DNA from: an uncultured Bermanella sp.
GTDB taxonomy: Bacteria; Pseudomonadota; Gammaproteobacteria; Pseudomonadales; Oceanobacteraceae
Direction: 5' to 3'
Assembly (NCBI GenBank): GCA_913058575.1
Contig: CAJXRF010000026.1
Span: 1-59,962 of the forward strand
DNA: 59,962 nucleotides
The notes under the pieces are model-generated. The model made no database searches and was not told the origin of the DNA. It was given only the letters and a program-made list of their open reading frames with translations. Every line of letters starts with the position of its first letter. Position 1 is the stretch's first letter. Shown here piece after piece: positions 8,339-16,940 of this stretch. The translations under genes were made by a program, and so were the position numbers.

Positions 8339-11300
8339 ATGACTAAAAAAAATAATTACCTTAAGGTGTTCCCTTCTTTAATGATGCTGCTGTGCATTAT
8401 GTTTGGTGTTGCCGCTTGTGGAAGTGGAGGCAAGGTAGTCGATAAAAATGACAACATTGAAAATGACCCTAATGGGGAGGTCTCTGGCAACGAAGAAGAA
8501 GTTCCTAATGGCAGTGAAGAAGTAGGACCTATTGGTGAAGCGCCTATTGTCTATCCACAAGAGGTCACCCTTGAGCTGGATTCAAAGTTGCCCATTCGCC
8601 TCACAGGTCTCGACCCACAACAATCGGATTTGATTTTTGAAATCGCATCGCAACCTGAAAACGGCGACATCAAAGGCTATCCCCCTCAAGTATTTTATGT
8701 GCCCAACTTTGGTTACACAGGTTCCGACTCGTTTTCTTTTCAGGCCATGGATGAAGACGGCAACTACAGTGAACCGGCAAAGGTATCCATTAACGTTAGG
8801 CACAATCAGGTGTTGTCATCTCACTTAGTGGGGCCCACCAATGATCTTTACGCCCATGTTCCCAATCACTTAGTGTACCGAGATATTGGCCCTAACCAAT
8901 TTAAGTTATCCCGTGGTGGTTCTTTCGATGCGTTGCAGGACGAGGCCACATCCCGTAATTGGTTAGAGTACACCTGGTTGAACTTGGATCTTGGCGATCG
9001 TGTTTTACAACCCCCTTATACCGTCACCATGAAATGGAAGTCTGACCAAGAAGGCGGAACCATCTTAACCACTTCGGATTTTACCATCGAAGCCACGCAA
9101 GGCACCGATGCTTGTAATCATGTTGCCATGGTGGTTAACGATAGCGGCAGCCAACAGTACGTTAATGGTATTCATGTGAGTTCCAAAACATTCTCTGCTG
9201 CTTTAAGTGGAGAGCTGCAACTTGGCCCCTACCCAGGCTATTTATGGGATTTGCGAGTTTACAAAGATGCACTCACCACCAGCGAAGTAGCCAACGCCGC
9301 GCAAGATTGTTCAGGGCAAGCACAAACCCCTTTTGATGGCTCAACCAACGCGTTTACTTCCGATACTAATCAATACCCAGAGGTAGTGTGTGGCGTGTAT
9401 GCCTGTGTTTGGTATAAAACCGGGCTTCATGGTGCCACCAAGGAAGAAGCCCTTCATTACATGAATATTCAAGAGGTTTTTTACGAGCACAATGTGTTTG
9501 TAGTGGGCATGCACGGCCACGGAGAAATTGGTGATTTTTATGCCAACGGGCGAGGCTTGTGGGATCGCTATGGAAAATGGCGTGACCATAAATTGGATGA
9601 TCGCTGGACAAATTTTGCCCGTGTAGATGATCCGTTCGAAGGTGAGTACTGGTTGCATGAAGACTTTCACCAGTATCAATCAACGCTAACCGGGTATGTG
9701 GGAAGCGGCAATCCAGGTTGGGTAGCAGAAGGGACCGCCAGTTGGGCAGTGTTGGAATATAACCCTACCTCTGACGACTTATGGATTATGTCCCAATACA
9801 TTTTAGATGCGCACCATCCTTTTTGGGATGCCCCTAGAGTTGAAGACAATGACATTTTTGCCTCACGAGTGCGCCCAGGTGGCGGCGTTAATGGTGGTCA
9901 TCGTTATGGCACTCAGGTGTTCTATACCTACCTAACCGAGGCGGTGTTAAGCAGCAAGGCAATAGGTGATTTTTACAATAGGCCATTTTCTGACAACAAC
10001 GCGGAAATTCTGCCTAACTTGTATGAATTATTGGCCGAGCAAGGTGTGGACATGCGCGACATGTTTATTGAATTCGCAGCGCGCACAGCCACCTACGATT
10101 ACAAATTTGACAAGGCCGACATGACCGAGGTGTTTCGTGCCATTGAAAAAAAATCCCTTAAAGAACTGGCAAGGTCTCACGTAGGAGATCCTAAATTGGA
10201 AAACCCAGATGTAAAATCCGATGATAAATTTACAGTGATTTATGATCATCTTGGCACCCAAGGAAAATTCGTCGAGCCTCCTGAAGGTTTCGCACCGGGC
10301 GGTTGGGGCTACAACACCTATAAGGTGAATGACGCTCAAGGTGTGTATAAAATTTCTATCGACAACTACGACCACGAACTCAGTGCCATGGTAGTGCTTT
10401 ATGATGAAGAAGCGGATCAGCAAAGTTACTTTCCCATTCCGCGAGATAAATTAGCATCTGGCATTGAAGTGGAAGCCAATGGAGAAGATATTCTTTTGGT
10501 GGTGGCCGCCACGACCTCTGATTATTTCTGGGGCTATGATACTTTTCCTTATTCTTATTCAATCAAGGTTAAAGGGAGCGAGAGCGACAGTGAGAACGAC
10601 AGTGAGAACGAAGGTGGTAGCGAGAGTGAAGGTGAAGTAGATAGTAGTCAGCCCACTACCGGTAAGCTTCGTGTATTTGTTTTGGCAGGTCAATCAAACA
10701 TGGTGGGTTACGGCTACGTGGAAGGCCCCAATGCTGTGCGTCCTAATGGAACGCTTTCATGGTTACTTGAACAAGAAAACCTAAAAGCGGATTACCAGCA
10801 CTTAGTAGATGCCAATGGCGCCTACACAGTTCGTGACGATGTTTGGTTAAGCTTTATGCGAGATTTCTACACAGCCGGATATTTAACCACAGGATTTGGG
10901 CATCCGGGTGATATGAAAAGTGGCCCTGAACTGGGCTTTGGACATGTAATGGGCAACGCCCTTGAGGATCCTATCTTACTGATTAAAATTGCAGAAGGTG
11001 GAAAGAGCTTGGCCGTGGATTTTCGTCCACCCAGTTCTGGCGGCACCACGGGGGCCATGTACACTAAGCTTGTGGATGATGTGGCCGCCGTATTGGCAGA
11101 CCCAGCAGCCTACTATCCCGACTACGACGGACGCGAAGTGGAGCTGGCTGGTTTAGTATGGTTTCAGGGCTGGAATGACTTTGTACTGACCGAGTATGTT
11201 GATGGGTACCAAGATAACATGGTGAACTTGGTTCGAGATGTACGAGATGCTTGGGATACTTCAGAGCTTCCCTTTGTCATTGCCGAAACGGGCAATGCTT

Positions 11301-11530
11301 GTGCCGCAAGAGCAAACCCTCGAGGACTGGCCACTTGTGCAGCACAAAAGGCTGTCACCGAATTGGCTGAATTTTCAGGACAAGCAGCCTACGTGAGAAC
11401 CCGTGATTACTACTTTGACCGTCTTGATTCCCCCTATGACAACGCCACTCACCATTGGCGCGGAAATTTTCAAAGTTACTATTTAATCGGCAATGACATG
11501 GGCCATGCCATGCTGCCATTAATTAAATAG
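8339..11530 (+). CDS. Large lipoprotein: beta domains, HExxH peptidase-like region and SASA-type esterase
   Basis: About 1063 residues. The ATG at 8339 is preferred (an ATG at 8336 is also possible) because of the nearby GAGGA. The lipobox GVAAC places the lipidated Cys at ~27. An acidic linker follows. A cadherin-like beta domain comes next (typical VPNFGYTGSDSFSF motif), then a LamG-like domain. A central region has HEDFH (residues 440-444, HExxH) and GWVAEG with Glu ~464, a gluzincin-like metal site. After a Ser/Glu-rich linker, the C-terminal ~280 residues match the SASA/sialate-O-acetylesterase family: GQSNM (nucleophile Ser ~786), KIAEGGKSL and VWFQGWND. It is probably anchored at the cell surface or in the periplasm and acts on glycoconjugates. 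The combination of two catalytic modules is unusual; substrates are unknown. Confidence 0.82.
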   Translation: MTKKNNYLKVFPSLMMLLCIMFGVAACGSGGKVVDKNDNIENDPNGEVSGNEEEVPNGSEEVGPIGEAPIVYPQEVTLELDSKLPIRLTGLDPQQSDLIFEIASQPENGDIKGYPPQVFYVPNFGYTGSDSFSFQAMDEDGNYSEPAKVSINVRHNQVLSSHLVGPTNDLYAHVPNHLVYRDIGPNQFKLSRGGSFDALQDEATSRNWLEYTWLNLDLGDRVLQPPYTVTMKWKSDQEGGTILTTSDFTIEATQGTDACNHVAMVVNDSGSQQYVNGIHVSSKTFSAALSGELQLGPYPGYLWDLRVYKDALTTSEVANAAQDCSGQAQTPFDGSTNAFTSDTNQYPEVVCGVYACVWYKTGLHGATKEEALHYMNIQEVFYEHNVFVVGMHGHGEIGDFYANGRGLWDRYGKWRDHKLDDRWTNFARVDDPFEGEYWLHEDFHQYQSTLTGYVGSGNPGWVAEGTASWAVLEYNPTSDDLWIMSQYILDAHHPFWDAPRVEDNDIFASRVRPGGGVNGGHRYGTQVFYTYLTEAVLSSKAIGDFYNRPFSDNNAEILPNLYELLAEQGVDMRDMFIEFAARTATYDYKFDKADMTEVFRAIEKKSLKELARSHVGDPKLENPDVKSDDKFTVIYDHLGTQGKFVEPPEGFAPGGWGYNTYKVNDAQGVYKISIDNYDHELSAMVVLYDEEADQQSYFPIPRDKLASGIEVEANGEDILLVVAATTSDYFWGYDTFPYSYSIKVKGSESDSENDSENEGGSESEGEVDSSQPTTGKLRVFVLAGQSNMVGYGYVEGPNAVRPNGTLSWLLEQENLKADYQHLVDANGAYTVRDDVWLSFMRDFYTAGYLTTGFGHPGDMKSGPELGFGHVMGNALEDPILLIKIAEGGKSLAVDFRPPSSGGTTGAMYTKLVDDVAAVLADPAAYYPDYDGREVELAGLVWFQGWNDFVLTEYVDGYQDNMVNLVRDVRDAWDTSELPFVIAETGNACAARANPRGLATCAAQKAVTELAEFSGQAAYVRTRDYYFDRLDSPYDNATHHWRGNFQSYYLIGNDMGHAMLPLIK

Positions 11531-11533
11531 GAT

Positions 11534-11560
11534 GCCCCATGAGTAATTGTTTGGGGCTTT
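11534..11560 (+). terminator. Probable terminator after the lipoprotein gene
   Basis: GCCCCA and TGGGGC form a 6-bp GC-rich stem with a 12-base loop just after the stop codon, followed by a short T run. It is weak but well placed. Confidence 0.5.
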
Positions 11561-12061
11561 AGCTAGCTTGCTTTAGAACCCAAAATGAGAAATTACTGCA
11601 GTGTTATTTAGGTCAGTCCTGAATAGCATTGCTTTAAGCCTGTTACTAGTTGTTGGTTTTGATTTTTTAAAGGAGCTTAGATTTTTGATCCCTAATTAGG
11701 GGGAAGCAACAACGCAATAAGAAAATACTTTATAAAAACTGACGGGCTAATTTGTACGTTTGTTTTTAAAAAAGCAATCGTTAATAGGGTTCAAAACTGA
11801 TGGCATGCAAGCCAGAGCCTAACTAGAACACTCAATTAATGAGCCAAAATACCTAAAGGTCACGAGAAAAACTTATTCACTTTTTATCTGCATCAAATAA
11901 AACTTAGCGCTAAACATAAGCCACCCCTTGTACTGAAAACTATCTGGCCAAATATCACCTGTCCCTTCCTATGGCCTATGTTAGCGTCAAGTGGTACTGA
12001 AGCATGCATTCTCAGAATAATAAAACACCACCCTAGGTGGTTAACGCTCAAGGAAGTTCTC
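11561..12061. other. Intergenic stretch before the Vps62-like gene
   Basis: No gene is supported. It contains a 12-bp palindrome, CCCTAATTAGGG, at 11690-11701, and several AT-rich runs that could hold the promoter of the following gene. The reading frame of the next gene is open upstream to 11978, but the ribosome-binding site and leader peptide favour a start at 12062. Confidence 0.45.
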
Positions 12062-13858
12062 ATGCTAAAACCCTTTAAGTTACCTATAACCCTGCTAGCG
12101 GGATGTTTCGCTCTCTCAACATCGGTTATGGCTGATGTCTTATACAAACAAGACCTGCAAGGATATTGGAGTGACTCGGGTGGTCAAGACCACCAAGCCG
12201 TAGGCAACCCCACAGTATTATTTGATCTAGCGGTGAATACATCGGTGACTATAAACCTCACTTCAAATGAAGATGGGGTTCTGTATTTATTAAATGAATC
12301 AGGAAAGGTGATTAGCAGTGATAATGACAGTGGCGATGGCCATAACCCAAGAATTACAACGGACCTAGCCAGCGGCAGTTATCAACTGGTGGCCGCCACC
12401 CAGCTTGATCAACGGGCAGGGGAGTTCACCTTAACGGTCAATGAAGGTAACCTTCAATTTCAGCAACTTATGGACATTAAAACCATCAGTTCTTTTAACT
12501 GGGCTTACGATGACAGTGGCACAGGCAGTGACGATGACTTAACCGTTTATCACCCAAATCTTAGCGGGGCCTCAGGCTATTATTCGTTAGGAGATTTAGC
12601 CATTAATGGTCGCCATCAACCCAATACCAGTTTTGCGGTGAAAGGCAGCGGGGACGTATTAGCTAAACCCACAGATTACAGTTTAGTGTGGAAGGATTCT
12701 GGATCGGGAGGCGATCACGACGGGGCTTTTTGGTTGCCCACAGCTCCCCAAGGTTACACCTGTTTAGGCATGATGGTGCAGGCCAATTATTCTAAACCCT
12801 CTACCGATGCCATGAGGTGCGTGAAAAGTGAATTTGTATTGCGTGGCGCAGCCAATAAAACTTGGGATGACAGTGGTTCGGGAGCCAATTGGGATTTAGG
12901 CATTTGGACAGTAGCCGCAGCATCGGCCAAAGGGTTATCGGCCAATACTTTTATTGGTAACCGTAGCCAAAGTAATAATGGCGGGGATAAATACTGGGTA
13001 CTGAATAAAGACCGCATTAATGAAGTGGGCTTGGGTCTGCCAGCGGACCCTAGAGAACTGGCGCTAAAATATGCCCCTAAGGTGTATATGCACAGCGATG
13101 AAAATTATTTCCCATCTTCAGTGGAATGGTTTTTACAATACACTCACCTTGAAGGCGATAGATACGTAACCGATCAAGCCTTAGGCTGCGATTCTTGTAC
13201 CGACCCTGATTTTTTAAACGGCACAAACGTTTCTCAAAGCACGCCGCCCACCTACGCCATGATTGTGCCTAAAGGCAATAACGTTACCGACATTGTTTAT
13301 TGGATGTTTTACCCCTACAACAATGGCAAGCGCGTGTGCATTGGTTGGTACTCTCCTTGGGGTTGTGTGGGGGGCTATTCTACCTTTGGCAATCATGTGG
13401 GAGATTGGGAACACATGACAGTCCGCTTAGAAAACGGCCAAGCCTCGCAAGTGTATTTAAGCCAACACAGTGACGGAGAAATATTTAATTGGGGAGACGC
13501 GGCCATAGGCTATGAAGGCACTCACCCAATCGTATTCAGTGCCGACGGTTCTCACGGTTTGTATTCGGATGCGCGTCGTCATGTTTATCAGAATTTACCT
13601 AATGGGGATTTTTTAGCAGACGATACCAACTACGGCTTAAACTGGGATACTTGGAACAACTTACAAGTGATTCAATGGAGCCCGGTGGGAGAATATCAAG
13701 GGGATGAAGCCTGGTTAAACTTCACGGGCCGTTGGGGCAATGAAAAAAGTGGCTGTGGCATTGCCGAAACAGTGAGCGGTGAATGCGTATTAAACAGTGG
13801 CCCTTCAGGGCCCATGAGTAAAAATGCCAGCGACCCGAATTATCAAGGACTGGATTAA
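12062..13858 (+). CDS. Exported Vps62-like protein with PPC-like domain and W-x-DSGSG repeats
   Basis: About 598 residues. The ATG at 12062 is chosen for its AAGGAAG site and because it places a leader at residues 1-24. The leader contains LAGC, so it may be a lipoprotein or be cut after SVMA. Residues ~35-130 resemble a bacterial pre-peptidase C-terminal (PPC) domain. Three units of the form W-x-DSG(S/T)G-xxx-D follow at ~149, ~210 and ~268. The second half matches the Vps62/DUF946 family: LALKYAPKVYMHSDE, HVGDWEHMTVRLE, YLSQHSDGE and VFSADGSHGLYSDARRH. The His/Asp/Glu-rich motifs suggest metal binding, but no activity is established for the family that I can name. It is followed by a strong terminator. 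Confidence 0.8.
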   Translation: MLKPFKLPITLLAGCFALSTSVMADVLYKQDLQGYWSDSGGQDHQAVGNPTVLFDLAVNTSVTINLTSNEDGVLYLLNESGKVISSDNDSGDGHNPRITTDLASGSYQLVAATQLDQRAGEFTLTVNEGNLQFQQLMDIKTISSFNWAYDDSGTGSDDDLTVYHPNLSGASGYYSLGDLAINGRHQPNTSFAVKGSGDVLAKPTDYSLVWKDSGSGGDHDGAFWLPTAPQGYTCLGMMVQANYSKPSTDAMRCVKSEFVLRGAANKTWDDSGSGANWDLGIWTVAAASAKGLSANTFIGNRSQSNNGGDKYWVLNKDRINEVGLGLPADPRELALKYAPKVYMHSDENYFPSSVEWFLQYTHLEGDRYVTDQALGCDSCTDPDFLNGTNVSQSTPPTYAMIVPKGNNVTDIVYWMFYPYNNGKRVCIGWYSPWGCVGGYSTFGNHVGDWEHMTVRLENGQASQVYLSQHSDGEIFNWGDAAIGYEGTHPIVFSADGSHGLYSDARRHVYQNLPNGDFLADDTNYGLNWDTWNNLQVIQWSPVGEYQGDEAWLNFTGRWGNEKSGCGIAETVSGECVLNSGPSGPMSKNASDPNYQGLD

Positions 13859-13891
13859 GGTTAGGCAGTTAACTTTAAATTAATTGTATTT

Positions 13892-13922
13892 GTAATAGCG
13901 CCTAAGGCGCTATTACTTTTTT
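13892..13922 (+). terminator. Strong intrinsic terminator
   Basis: A perfect 11-bp stem, GTAATAGCGCC - TAA - GGCGCTATTAC, followed directly by six Ts. It lies between the Vps62-like gene and the convergent ABM gene. A degenerate copy of the same stem lies near 2164-2188. Confidence 0.9.
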
Positions 13923-13935
13923 ATGGCTGATAAAT

Positions 13936-14232
13936 TCAATCTAACCTTTCATAACTTTCAATTGAAAGCTCTACTCCCTCAGAGTGAAATAAAGACGTAG
14001 ATAGATCCATAATGGTCCGCCAATCGTCAGACTTCATACAATTAAGGTGATCTTGTTCAGACGCCCATTCCCAATACATCATGGTTTCATTTTTATTTAC
14101 GGTTTGATGAAAAGCAATGGATATAAAGCCGGGCTGGCGCTTGGCAATGGGAATCATATTCTTGCCCACCGCATAGATGGCTTCTTTAAGATCAGCGGGA
14201 TATTGAATTTTGGATATGGCCACAAAGCTCAT
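13936..14232 (-). CDS. Antibiotic biosynthesis monooxygenase (ABM) domain protein
   Basis: About 98 residues from the ATG at 14232; an upstream GTG at 14244 would add four residues. It has the compact dimeric alpha/beta ferredoxin-like ABM fold: the opening strand FVAISKIQYP, the central QPGFISIAFHQT with the family's PGF turn, then MMYWEWASEQDHLNCMKSDDW. Relatives are cofactor-free monooxygenases or haem-degrading enzymes, though many are uncharacterised. It is co-directional with the STAS-like gene 55 bases upstream. A second ABM-like gene lies at 22810. Confidence 0.78.
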   Translation of the reverse strand: MSFVAISKIQYPADLKEAIYAVGKNMIPIAKRQPGFISIAFHQTVNKNETMMYWEWASEQDHLNCMKSDDWRTIMDLSTSLFHSEGVELSIESYERLD

Positions 14233-14287
14233 TTTAATTCTCACTGTTTGTAATTAAAACTTGGTCCGAATAAATTTTAAAATGGAA

Positions 14288-14647
14288 TTAATTGCCTAAC
14301 CAAGTTAAAGCCTCTTGTTCGCTGGAAAATTCCTTAAGCCTAAGGCTGGCTTGATGAATTGATATATCAAGTAAGCCTTTCGGTACTTTGGCTTTTTTAC
14401 TGAGCAGGGCTATATGGGCAAATTCAAATTCATCTAAGGATACTAGATACTTAGCAAATAACGTTTGCTCCAGTGCGGTCATTTTGTGTTTGACAGGGCT
14501 TAGGTCAATCATAAGCCGCAGTGGCTGGCCGCGCTTTTTATAGGTGCACAATTCACTCACCACCGCCATACGTTCTTCCATGGTGACTAAGCCTGTGTAA
14601 CGCACACAGGTAATCTTATTCGTGAGGGCTTCGATTTCATAAGTCAT
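14288..14647 (-). CDS. STAS/SpoIIAA-like small protein
   Basis: A 119-residue soluble protein without a signal peptide. The pattern is an N-terminal strand pair (EIEALTNKITCVRYTGLVT), a helix, a strand ending LRLMIDLSPVKH, a long helix, IALLSKKAKV, and a terminal helix (SSEQEALTWLGN). This fits the SpoIIAA-like/STAS fold found in small bacterial proteins with no assigned role. It probably shares a transcript with the downstream ABM gene. No catalytic motif is visible. The fold call is tentative. Confidence 0.6.
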   Translation of the reverse strand: MTYEIEALTNKITCVRYTGLVTMEERMAVVSELCTYKKRGQPLRLMIDLSPVKHKMTALEQTLFAKYLVSLDEFEFAHIALLSKKAKVPKGLLDISIHQASLRLKEFSSEQEALTWLGN

Positions 14648-14937
14648 GGCGAATTATTTAAACATCATAAGCCTAGCCATTAACCGAATTCCCCAGAAAA
14701 AAAGTCTTTTAATGGCTTAATTGCACATGAACGGCACATGGGGCTTCCTTAATAAATAGCGCTATTTGTGTGTATTAAGGTTAGCAGTGGATTCGGTTGT
14801 TTGAGGCATTCTATGCCACTAAATAAGCTACTGTTACTGAGTTAGTCACTATCTATAAATAAAAATTCGAAAAATAACGAACTTTATCAACAGCTTATAA
14901 GCAGTCTTTGGGTCCCTGCTTCGAACAGGGTAAGTCA
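14648..14937. other. Intergenic stretch between divergent genes
   Basis: No gene is seen. It should contain the promoter for the STAS-like/ABM pair and the start of the arsR control region. Confidence 0.4.
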
Positions 14938-14994
14938 TTTTACCAAAAGGTTGAATAATGTCATTTAGCGACTATGTTTAACCATAAGGTTAAA
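14938..14994 (+). promoter_or_regulatory. Pair of ArsR-type operator candidates
   Basis: Two similar palindromic sites lie 39 bp apart upstream of the arsR start. One is the perfect TTTAACC-ATAA-GGTTAAA at 14977-14994. The other is the imperfect TTTTACC-AAAA-GGTTGAA at 14938-14955. ArsR repressors commonly bind such sites to repress their own operon; here this is inferred. Confidence 0.55.
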
Positions 14995-15009
14995 TATTAA
15001 GAGGCTGTT

Positions 15010-15336
15010 TTGAGTACCACAAAATCCGATCCACTGGATCAAGTATTCATGTCCCTAGCGGATGGCACTCGCCGCGAGATTGTGCAGATGCTTTCAAAAG
15101 GGGAATGCACCATGTCGCAACTATCTGAGCCATTTGCCATGTCCATGGCCGCGGTGTCTAAACATGTAAAGGTGTTAGAAAACGCGGGCTTAGTAAAACG
15201 CAGAATAGCAGGGCGCAACCATTTTTTAATGTTAGTGCCGGAACAACTGGCGGGTGGGCTAGATTGGATCAGCGTATATCGCTACTTCTGGTCACAACGT
15301 TTCGATGAATTAGATAAATATATAAGTGAGGATTAA
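15010..15336 (+). CDS. ArsR-family transcriptional regulator
   Basis: A 108-residue winged-helix repressor. The start is TTG at 15010 with AAGAGG upstream; no in-frame ATG gives the full family N-terminus. The domain opens with the family motif LADGTRREIVQMLSKGECTM. The recognition helix is MSMAAVSKHVKVLENAGLV and the wing is KRRIAGRNHFLML. No Cys cluster is present, so it is not a metal sensor of the ArsR/SmtB kind. It is more like the SdpR-like regulators paired with AHSA1 proteins. It is followed 2 bases later by an AHSA1 gene, a widespread two-gene unit. Confidence 0.9.
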   Translation: MSTTKSDPLDQVFMSLADGTRREIVQMLSKGECTMSQLSEPFAMSMAAVSKHVKVLENAGLVKRRIAGRNHFLMLVPEQLAGGLDWISVYRYFWSQRFDELDKYISED

Positions 15337-15338
15337 TC

Positions 15339-15761
15339 ATGTTTGAACTAACCATGCAGCGCACGTTTAATACCCCAGTGGAAAAATTATTTGATGCTTG
15401 GTGTCAACCAGAGATAATTCAAAAATGGTTTGCCCCAGGAGCCATGACAGTGCCCGAAGCCAGTAGTGATATTCGTGAAGGAGGCAAATATCGCATAGTG
15501 ATGCACGATAGCGATGAAAACAGCAATCACATTGTGGGCGGTGAATACAAACAAATAATTAAAAATAAACGATTAGAATTTACTTGGCAGTGGGAAGGAA
15601 ATCCTATGGTGACAAAGGTGTGCGTGACATTTAATGCCCTAGACGATGGTCGCTCTGAATTGCATTTAACCCACAGTGAATTTGCCGAGCAAGTTGCTTG
15701 CGATAAACACGAAATGGGTTGGGGCGGCTGCTTAGCTAATTTAACCAAGTTAATGAATTAA
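15339..15761 (+). CDS. AHSA1/SRPBCC (START-like) domain protein
   Basis: A 140-residue protein of the Aha1-C/SRPBCC superfamily. The helix-grip fold is marked by RTFNTPVEKLFDAWCQPEII, then QKWFAPGA, GGKYRIVMHD, and the C-terminal helix region containing HEMGWGGCLANLTKL. The fold binds hydrophobic ligands in a deep cavity. Partners of ArsR regulators in this arrangement have mostly unknown ligands. It starts 2 bases after the arsR stop, so the two genes are surely co-translated. Confidence 0.88.
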   Translation: MFELTMQRTFNTPVEKLFDAWCQPEIIQKWFAPGAMTVPEASSDIREGGKYRIVMHDSDENSNHIVGGEYKQIIKNKRLEFTWQWEGNPMVTKVCVTFNALDDGRSELHLTHSEFAEQVACDKHEMGWGGCLANLTKLMN

Positions 15762-15788
15762 TAGTGCTTATCTTAATGTATGGATTAT

Positions 15789-16268
15789 TTATTCATCCAC
15801 AATATAATCACCCCAAAAACTCTTATTGTCGATCGTGTCTAGCGCACCCCATGAGTAGGCTTGAGCATATAAATGAATAAACAGTGGCGCTAAAGTCGTT
15901 TGCCCTGGTTTAATTTCAAATTCTACCACAGGCTTTAGAGCGTTATGAATGAGTCCACCCATCGTATAGTCATTGAATCGCTCTATCACATAACGACCAG
16001 GTGCTAGGTTATCAAAATACTCAACACGATTACTCGCTTCATTGTCGAAACTGATTAGACGATTGTGGATTTTACCTGTTTCTTGATTCTTAAAAAAAAC
16101 TTCGATACCAATTTCGGTAAAGTATAAATTTTCGGTAGCCAGTTCGCTTAGTACAGCGAAGGCGATACGACCGGTTGTTTCTGTTTTTGTTTCTGTTTTT
16201 AGTTGTGCAAAGCAATTGGATATAACAAAAAAAGCTGCAAGTAAGCCATAGAATTTCAACACTTTCAT
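15789..16268 (-). CDS. Exported hypothetical protein
   Basis: About 160 residues. The ATG at 16268 puts the leader (LKFYGLLAAFFVISNCFAQL) at the N-terminus; an ATG at 16283 is also possible. The leader has ISNC, a poor lipobox, so simple cleavage after CFA is more likely. The mature part is beta-rich, with VEYFDNLAPGRYVIERFND resembling the carboxypeptidase-regulatory or DUF2846-type beta sandwich used by small periplasmic proteins. No catalytic residues stand out. It is convergent with the AHSA1 gene. Confidence 0.6.
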   Translation of the reverse strand: MKVLKFYGLLAAFFVISNCFAQLKTETKTETTGRIAFAVLSELATENLYFTEIGIEVFFKNQETGKIHNRLISFDNEASNRVEYFDNLAPGRYVIERFNDYTMGGLIHNALKPVVEFEIKPGQTTLAPLFIHLYAQAYSWGALDTIDNKSFWGDYIVDE

Positions 16269-16283
16269 TTTTGGTTCTACCAT

Positions 16284-16630
16284 CAGTTAGTTAAAGGTGG
16301 CTTTAGTGTGAGTTAATCTTATTGTTGAAGAAGCCGCTACGCGACAAATTATCAGAATCTGACATCAACAATAATTCCTTTATGCACTTCCTCCCGAGTG
16401 TACAATAAAAGGAATTACCATGGCCATTTTTTACATAGTATTGAACTTCACTTCAGGGCTTGACGCCTTGTCCAAACTCGGCGTCGCCTAAAGCGCCTAC
16501 CGTTGGTGGTCTTCCTTGAAAGCCAATAAATATTTCTTCGTAAGTCCGCTTTCTTTTTTTAATTAAGAAGTGAACAAGGCGTAAAGTCAGAGGCGTAAGC
16601 TATTAATAGAGCTGCCCTTAACGCTAAGCA
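16284..16630. other. Structured intergenic stretch with nested inverted repeats
   Basis: No intact gene is seen. An inverted repeat TTATTGTTGA/TCAACAATAA lies at 16319-16328 and 16365-16374. It abuts an imperfect hairpin at 16372-16417 (outer arms TAATTCCTTT and its near complement). Further right, ACGCCTTGT recurs inverted as ACAAGGCGT about 100 bases away. On the minus strand, a frame without a start codon crosses the region with one stop. Confidence 0.5.
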
Positions 16631-16846
16631 TTAATAATAACAGCGACATAAGTAATCTACTAAAATTTGATAATTATTGAATATGCAGCACATCCCAGTC
16701 TGGTCGTCTTTTTGAAGACTCTCACTGGACAGTAATTCAGCTTTATTCTGTGCAGCCACCTTCAACAAATGCGACTTCTGCTCTAAATGCATTCGATTAA
16801 CCGCAAGTGCTGAATTTGGGTAATTTCTTAAATTATCCAAATTCAT
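16631..16846 (-). CDS. Small hypothetical protein (uncertain)
   Basis: 71 codons from an ATG, rich in Leu, Asn and Gln at the N-terminus, with four Cys in the last third (MCCIF and LCRCYY). There is no signal peptide and no motif I recognise. The ribosome-binding site is weak. It lies between the structured stretch to its left and the Rieske gene, and may be a remnant or a chance frame. Confidence 0.3.
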   Translation of the reverse strand: MNLDNLRNYPNSALAVNRMHLEQKSHLLKVAAQNKAELLSSESLQKDDQTGMCCIFNNYQILVDYLCRCYY

Positions 16847-16940
16847 TAGGCACTTTTCAAATATGGTATTTAGTTCAATAGTGTTTAGTGAACTCGGGGA
16901 TATTCACGGCTTATAAACTAATTAAATTCAACTTTTATTT

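Noticed and set aside
9341-9679. Overlapping minus-strand frames of 105-112 codons inside the large lipoprotein gene
   Set aside because: Antisense shadows of a gene with clear domain motifs.
11690-11701. Palindrome CCCTAATTAGGG as an operator
   Set aside because: Single 12-bp copy far from any start codon, with no related site elsewhere in the window.
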